A stretch of DNA of 9,870 bases from SZUA-521 sp041738285 (GTDB lineage: Bacteria > Pseudomonadota > Gammaproteobacteria > Pseudomonadales > Azotimanducaceae): contig JBGSQB010000066.1 of NCBI GenBank assembly GCA_041738285.1, forward strand, positions 1 to 9,870. The letters run 5' to 3'. The translations under genes and the position numbers were made by a program. A model generated the notes under the pieces. The model was not told the origin of the DNA. It did no database searches and worked only from the letters and a program-made list of their open reading frames with translations. This document shows, in pieces, positions 6,648-9,870 of this stretch (position 1 is its first letter; every line of letters starts with the position of its first letter).

Positions 6648-7715
6648 CTAAGGCGCGCGACGCAGCAGGGCGAGCGCAACTGCGATCACGACTGCGCTCG
6701 GCAGAATGCTGACCAAGGCGACGGGGACGCCGGCAAGTATACCCGCGTTGACAGTGACCTGCTCTGACAGATACAGCAGCAGGGCAGCCGCGGCGCCGAT
6801 GGCAAGCTGCAGCGATTTGCCGCCACGACCACGCAGAGACAGGGCGAATGCGCATGCGAACGCGGTGTAGGCAATGCCCGCGATGGGTAATGCGATGCGC
6901 CGCCACAGTTCGACATGGGTTGCAAGCGTCGTGCTTTCGCTTGGGTTGCTCGCCCCGGCCGCGCTGTCGAGCAGTTCGACCAGGGACAAGCTCGTAACGG
7001 TCAGCGAGTAGAGGGCGTTCTCGGATGGCCAGATCGGTGCCCATAGCGTCGTTTCGAGTGTCGATATCGCCTCTGGTGCGCCGCTTGCGTATCGCTTGTC
7101 GATCACTTGTTCGAGCCGCCATGCGTGGGCGGAATCGACACTCGCGCCGACGGCCCGACGAAAGCCAGTGATCGCGCCTTCGTCATCGAAGTCGTAGATC
7201 CGGATTCCGGTCGGGTGTTGGGCATTCTCGATGTTCTCGACGTTGACGTACGTCGAACCGCTGCGCGCCCAGAAGCCGGTATCTTTCAAGGGGTTACCGG
7301 TCTTTGCGGTTTCGTACATGCGCAACAGGCTTGCTTCCAGGTGTGCCGGCCGGGCGATCGTCTCCACGGCGCCGATGCACATCATGAACACTGCGCTCGC
7401 CATGGTCGCGGTGGTGACGAACCAGGCCCTTGATTCCCCTGCGGCGCGCAGCGCGGTGACCTCGCTGCGCGCGTCGAGGTTCGCGAACGCGGCCAGCGTG
7501 CCGAGCATGACAATGAACGGCGAAAGATCGACCAACAGGGCGGGCGATGAGTAGGCGACCACGATCAGCGCATCGAGCAGGTCGTAGCGCGCATCGCCGA
7601 TGTCCTCGGCCTCGCTGAGAAAGCCAATGAGATCGAACAGAACCACAAGGCCTGCTGCGACCACGGCGAAGTTGCGGGCGAGCTCCGCCATGACGTAGCG
7701 GGCAGACAGGTTCAA
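6648..7715 (-). CDS. lptG: LptG-like permease (YjgP/YjgQ family)
   Basis: Inner-membrane protein of 355 aa (E. coli LptG has 360) with the family layout: two N-terminal helices, a periplasmic beta-jellyroll domain (about 125-265), and C-terminal helices. The blocks PFIVMLGTLAAFANLDARSE (66-85), GFWARSGSTYVNVENI (147-162) and IRIYDFDDEG (171-180) match E. coli LptG from memory. LptF/LptG with LptB extract LPS from the inner membrane and pass it to LptC/LptA. Here the lysines that E. coli LptG carries at 34, 40 and 41 near the lateral gate align, without gaps from the shared Arg-Tyr, with Gly31, Glu37 and Asp38. The start is a TTG whose bases overlap the upstream stop (TTGA); an ATG at 7691 would lose the conserved Arg-Tyr. 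It may be the genome's only LptG or a paralogue with another lipid substrate; pathway placement favours the latter but is unproven. Confidence 0.82.
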   Translation of the reverse strand: MNLSARYVMAELARNFAVVAAGLVVLFDLIGFLSEAEDIGDARYDLLDALIVVAYSSPALLVDLSPFIVMLGTLAAFANLDARSEVTALRAAGESRAWFVTTATMASAVFMMCIGAVETIARPAHLEASLLRMYETAKTGNPLKDTGFWARSGSTYVNVENIENAQHPTGIRIYDFDDEGAITGFRRAVGASVDSAHAWRLEQVIDKRYASGAPEAISTLETTLWAPIWPSENALYSLTVTSLSLVELLDSAAGASNPSESTTLATHVELWRRIALPIAGIAYTAFACAFALSLRGRGGKSLQLAIGAAAALLLYLSEQVTVNAGILAGVPVALVSILPSAVVIAVALALLRRAP

Positions 7716-8779
7716 CCGGGCCGCCGCAAACTGAGTGATGGAACCCTACGCACCGCGCCGTAGAGCAACGCGGCAGCGATCGGTACCCACAACATACCGG
7801 GGGTTGCGGGTACCTGACCGTTCTCGACCCAAGTGCGGGCAACTGCCGCGAGGTTGAACAGCACTGCGTAGACAACGAGACCCAGTACGAGTCGCGGATA
7901 GGGGCTGCTGCCTGGCGTGCCGCGAGACAGCTCGAGCGCAATCAGCGTCATGAAGAACGCGGTCAGCGGTAGTGTGATTCGCCACTGAAACTCTGCCACC
8001 TCCTTCGGGTTTTCTGATTGCGCGATCGTTGCGCTCGGCATCGCACGCCGCTGGTTGCTCAATCCATTGCTGTCCTGCGCCGGTGCGAAGTACACCAGCT
8101 TCTCGAAGGTCGACTGTCGATCGCCGAGCGTCGTCGTCTTGATCCACTGACTGATGCCGCGCGACAGTTCGATGCGTTGCGCGAGGTCATCGTCCGCGGG
8201 AAGGATGCGTCCGGATTCGGCGCGAATGACGCGCACGCCGGAGCTGAGCCGGTTTTCCATGAACACGCCCCCCATCTGATCGCCTTTGCGATCGATCTCA
8301 CGCGCCGACAGCACACTGTTCTGGGAGAACGCATAGAAGCGGTCCGGCTGCATGACTGCGGCGGACAGATGCTTCGTGTCTGCATCGAGTCGATAGCTCT
8401 CGCCATATGCCCAAGGGCGGGCGTACAGGCACAGCAACGCAACAACGAGGCTCGTGATGAAGCAGATCAGCCACACGGGCCTGGCGGCGCGAGATGGCGT
8501 GACACCTGCGCCGTAGAGCGCGAATGCTTCGCGCTCTCGGTGCCAGCGGTTCATCGTCGTCAACACGCCGAAGTAGAGAGCAGTCGGCAGCAACACCTCG
8601 GCAGCGGTGACATCGCGCAGCAGAATCATGGTCAGCACGTGCTCGGCAGGAATTCGAGAAAAGGCGGCATCGCGCAACAGCATCGCTGCGTTGAATGCCG
8701 TGACGAGCAGTATCAGGAGGGTAAAACCGAACAGCGTGGGCAGGGCGACGAGGCGGGCGATGTAGCGATCGACTGTCAA
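7712..8779 (-). CDS. lptF: LptF-like permease (YjgP/YjgQ family)
   Basis: Inner-membrane protein of 355 aa (E. coli LptF has 366). DRYIAR (4-9) opens the first helix; EVLLPTALYFGVLTTMNRWHRERE (61-84) and the post-jellyroll block FQWRITLPLTAFFMTLIAL (264-282) match E. coli LptF. The periplasmic domain spans about 125-260. Lys30 and Arg33, the basic residues of E. coli LptF helix 1, align here with Asn30 and Met33. The start is TTG with a GGGG Shine-Dalgarno-like run 5 bases upstream; no in-frame ATG precedes it, and later starts would remove the conserved N-terminus. It is first in the operon and coupled to the LptG-like gene. In many gammaproteobacteria lptFG diverge from pepA; here the divergent neighbour is an ELM1-like gene, which hints at a second, specialised pair. 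Confidence 0.82.
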   Translation of the reverse strand: MTVDRYIARLVALPTLFGFTLLILLVTAFNAAMLLRDAAFSRIPAEHVLTMILLRDVTAAEVLLPTALYFGVLTTMNRWHREREAFALYGAGVTPSRAARPVWLICFITSLVVALLCLYARPWAYGESYRLDADTKHLSAAVMQPDRFYAFSQNSVLSAREIDRKGDQMGGVFMENRLSSGVRVIRAESGRILPADDDLAQRIELSRGISQWIKTTTLGDRQSTFEKLVYFAPAQDSNGLSNQRRAMPSATIAQSENPKEVAEFQWRITLPLTAFFMTLIALELSRGTPGSSPYPRLVLGLVVYAVLFNLAAVARTWVENGQVPATPGMLWVPIAAALLYGAVRRVPSLSLRRPG

Positions 8780-8925
8780 TGCGACCCCACAATGTCGCCG
8801 TCAGCCAAGCACGAGTGTTGCGCGCCTGCAGTGCCGGGGTGACCGTGGCATGAGCGTGTTTGCTGCCCCATAATTGCGCGCGCTTCCATGGCAATGCGCG
8901 CGAGTTTAACGACGCAGGAGACGGC
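8780..8925. other. Divergent intergenic region with possible operator repeats
   Basis: This 146-base gap separates the LptF-like start (minus) from the ELM1-like start (plus). ATTGCGCGCG (8873-8882) recurs as AATGCGCGCG (8893-8902), 20 bases apart, between the predicted plus promoter and the start codon. ATTGC (8873-8877) is also an inverted match to GCAAT (8891-8895). I found no convincing minus-strand promoter for the LptF-like gene. Confidence 0.35.
8845..8874 (+). promoter_or_regulatory. Possible sigma-70 promoter for the second ELM1-like gene
   Basis: GTGGCA at 8845-8850 is a 4/6 match to the -35 hexamer and CATAAT at 8869-8874 a 5/6 match to the -10 hexamer, spaced 18 bases. Transcription would begin near 8881, leaving a leader of about 45 bases before the ATG at 8926. 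Confidence 0.35.
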
Positions 8926-9870
8926 ATGTCGAATGGCGCCCGCAGCCAGCACGTCTGGATCTTGAGAGGCGCCAAGCCGGGCGACTACGCGCAGATGCGC
9001 TCGCTCGCCGGTGCGCTGAACTGGCCATTCGAAGTACGGCAGATCGAATTCCGGGATTACGAACTGCTGCTCCACATCTGGCCGCGACCGACCATGCTCG
9101 GCGTGGACTTGCGGATGTCCGACACGTTGAAGGCGCCGTTCCCCGATCTGTTGCTGACCGCCGGCCGCCGCAACGAGTTGCCGGCGCGCTGGATCAAACG
9201 CGAGTCGGGCGGAAGGACGCGCATCGTGCACGTGGGCCGGCCCTGGTCGCATCCCCGGCATTTCGACCTCGTCATTTCCAGCGCGCAGTACGGACTTCCG
9301 GCCGGGCCCAATGTCATCGTCAACACGCTGCCGATCGTGGCACCGCTGCCGGTACGCGACGACGACGAGTGGCCGAAGCGGTTGTCGAGTCTGCCGCGGC
9401 CGTGGACTGGGGTGCTCGTCGGCGGCAACAGCGGTCCCTGGGTGTGGACCAGGCGCCGTTGTGAGGCATTTGTCAGCGCGCTGCGAGCGTCGGTCGAAGC
9501 GAGCGGTGGCAGTGCGCTGATCGTGACCAGTGCCCGCACGTCGCGCCGACTATATGAGTTTCTGGTTGAGCACTGCGGCGACCTGGGCATCGTGCACGAC
9601 TACAAGAGTCCAGCTGATAACCCCTATCGGGCCATCCTCAGTCTCGCGGATCGATTCGTGGTCACGGCGGACAGCCTGTCCATGCTCGCGGACGCGCTCG
9701 CGATGGATCGCGAGGTGCGGGTTCATGATCATCTGGGCGGCAAGCTCAGCTGGTTCGACCCAACCGCCTGCCGCTGGCGACCGCTGGTGCATCGGCTGGC
9801 GCTGTTGATCGGGCCACGGCGCATGCGACGGGATCCCCAAGCGCTGCACAGGGTGCTGATCGAGCAGGGC
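8926..9870 (+). CDS. ELM1-family glycosyltransferase-like protein, second copy (partial at window end)
   Basis: Open to the last base; 315 residues visible, probably most of the protein since the first copy has 365. The ATG is preceded by CAGGAG (8915-8920) at 5 bases, a good Shine-Dalgarno site. Shared family blocks are PDLLLTAGRRNE (73-84), RWIKRESGGRT (88-98), GRPW (104-107), FDLVI (113-117), GVLVGGNSGPW (162-172), TSART (201-205), DNPY (231-234) and VVTADS..ML.DA (245-257). It has no signal peptide or membrane helix. It is a clear but diverged paralogue of 1635-2732; the C-terminal quarter differs most, with a basic LIGPRRMRRD stretch (294-303). It diverges from the LptF/LptG/ABC operon just as the first copy diverges from acp-spt, which suggests two enzymes acting on the same lipid. 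The reaction is unknown. Confidence 0.8.
   Translation, partial: MSNGARSQHVWILRGAKPGDYAQMRSLAGALNWPFEVRQIEFRDYELLLHIWPRPTMLGVDLRMSDTLKAPFPDLLLTAGRRNELPARWIKRESGGRTRIVHVGRPWSHPRHFDLVISSAQYGLPAGPNVIVNTLPIVAPLPVRDDDEWPKRLSSLPRPWTGVLVGGNSGPWVWTRRRCEAFVSALRASVEASGGSALIVTSARTSRRLYEFLVEHCGDLGIVHDYKSPADNPYRAILSLADRFVVTADSLSMLADALAMDREVRVHDHLGGKLSWFDPTACRWRPLVHRLALLIGPRRMRRDPQALHRVLIEQG

Noticed and set aside
8774..8779. TTGACA on the minus strand as a -35 box
   Set aside because: It coincides with the TTG start codon of the LptF-like gene, whose N-terminal Arg-Tyr block follows directly; a promoter here would cut off the conserved first helix.
8018..8842. Plus-strand ORF (274 codons) opposite the LptF-like gene
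   Set aside because: No recognisable motif, and the opposite strand encodes a conserved membrane protein.

Overview
The window is high-GC, densely packed DNA from a Gram-negative, probably proteobacterial, genome. LptF/LptG-type proteins imply an outer membrane. A gammaproteobacterium is a reasonable guess, but nothing here fixes the taxon. There are eight complete or near-complete protein genes plus one cut by the right edge; no RNA genes, transposases or CRISPR arrays were seen.

Layout: 1-154 is a nest of inverted repeats. Next, on the minus strand, come an acyl carrier protein gene and a serine palmitoyltransferase-type gene (1366-1614 and 188-1369), overlapping by 4 bases. This is the pair that starts bacterial sphingolipid synthesis. 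Only 20 bases away, an ELM1-family glycosyltransferase-like gene (1635-2732) runs the other way. Well-matched promoters for the two directions lie inside each other's coding sequence. A convergent MscS-type channel gene (2814-3746, minus) follows, then a 335-base gap, then a Cof-type HAD phosphatase gene (4082-4882, plus).

The right half is a minus-strand operon of LptF-like (7712-8779), LptG-like (6648-7715) and a full-length lipid-exporter-type ABC transporter (4892-6637), with overlaps or a 10-base gap. Divergent from it, a second ELM1-family gene starts at 8926 and runs off the window.

Working model (inference): the SPT and its dedicated ACP make the long-chain base, two ELM1-like proteins modify a lipid headgroup, the ABC protein flips the lipid, and the LptF/LptG-like pair helps move it towards the outer membrane. 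Ceramide-forming enzymes are not in the window. The LptF/LptG-like pair lacks the basic residues that E. coli LptF/LptG place at the lateral gate for LPS. This fits a non-LPS substrate but does not prove it.
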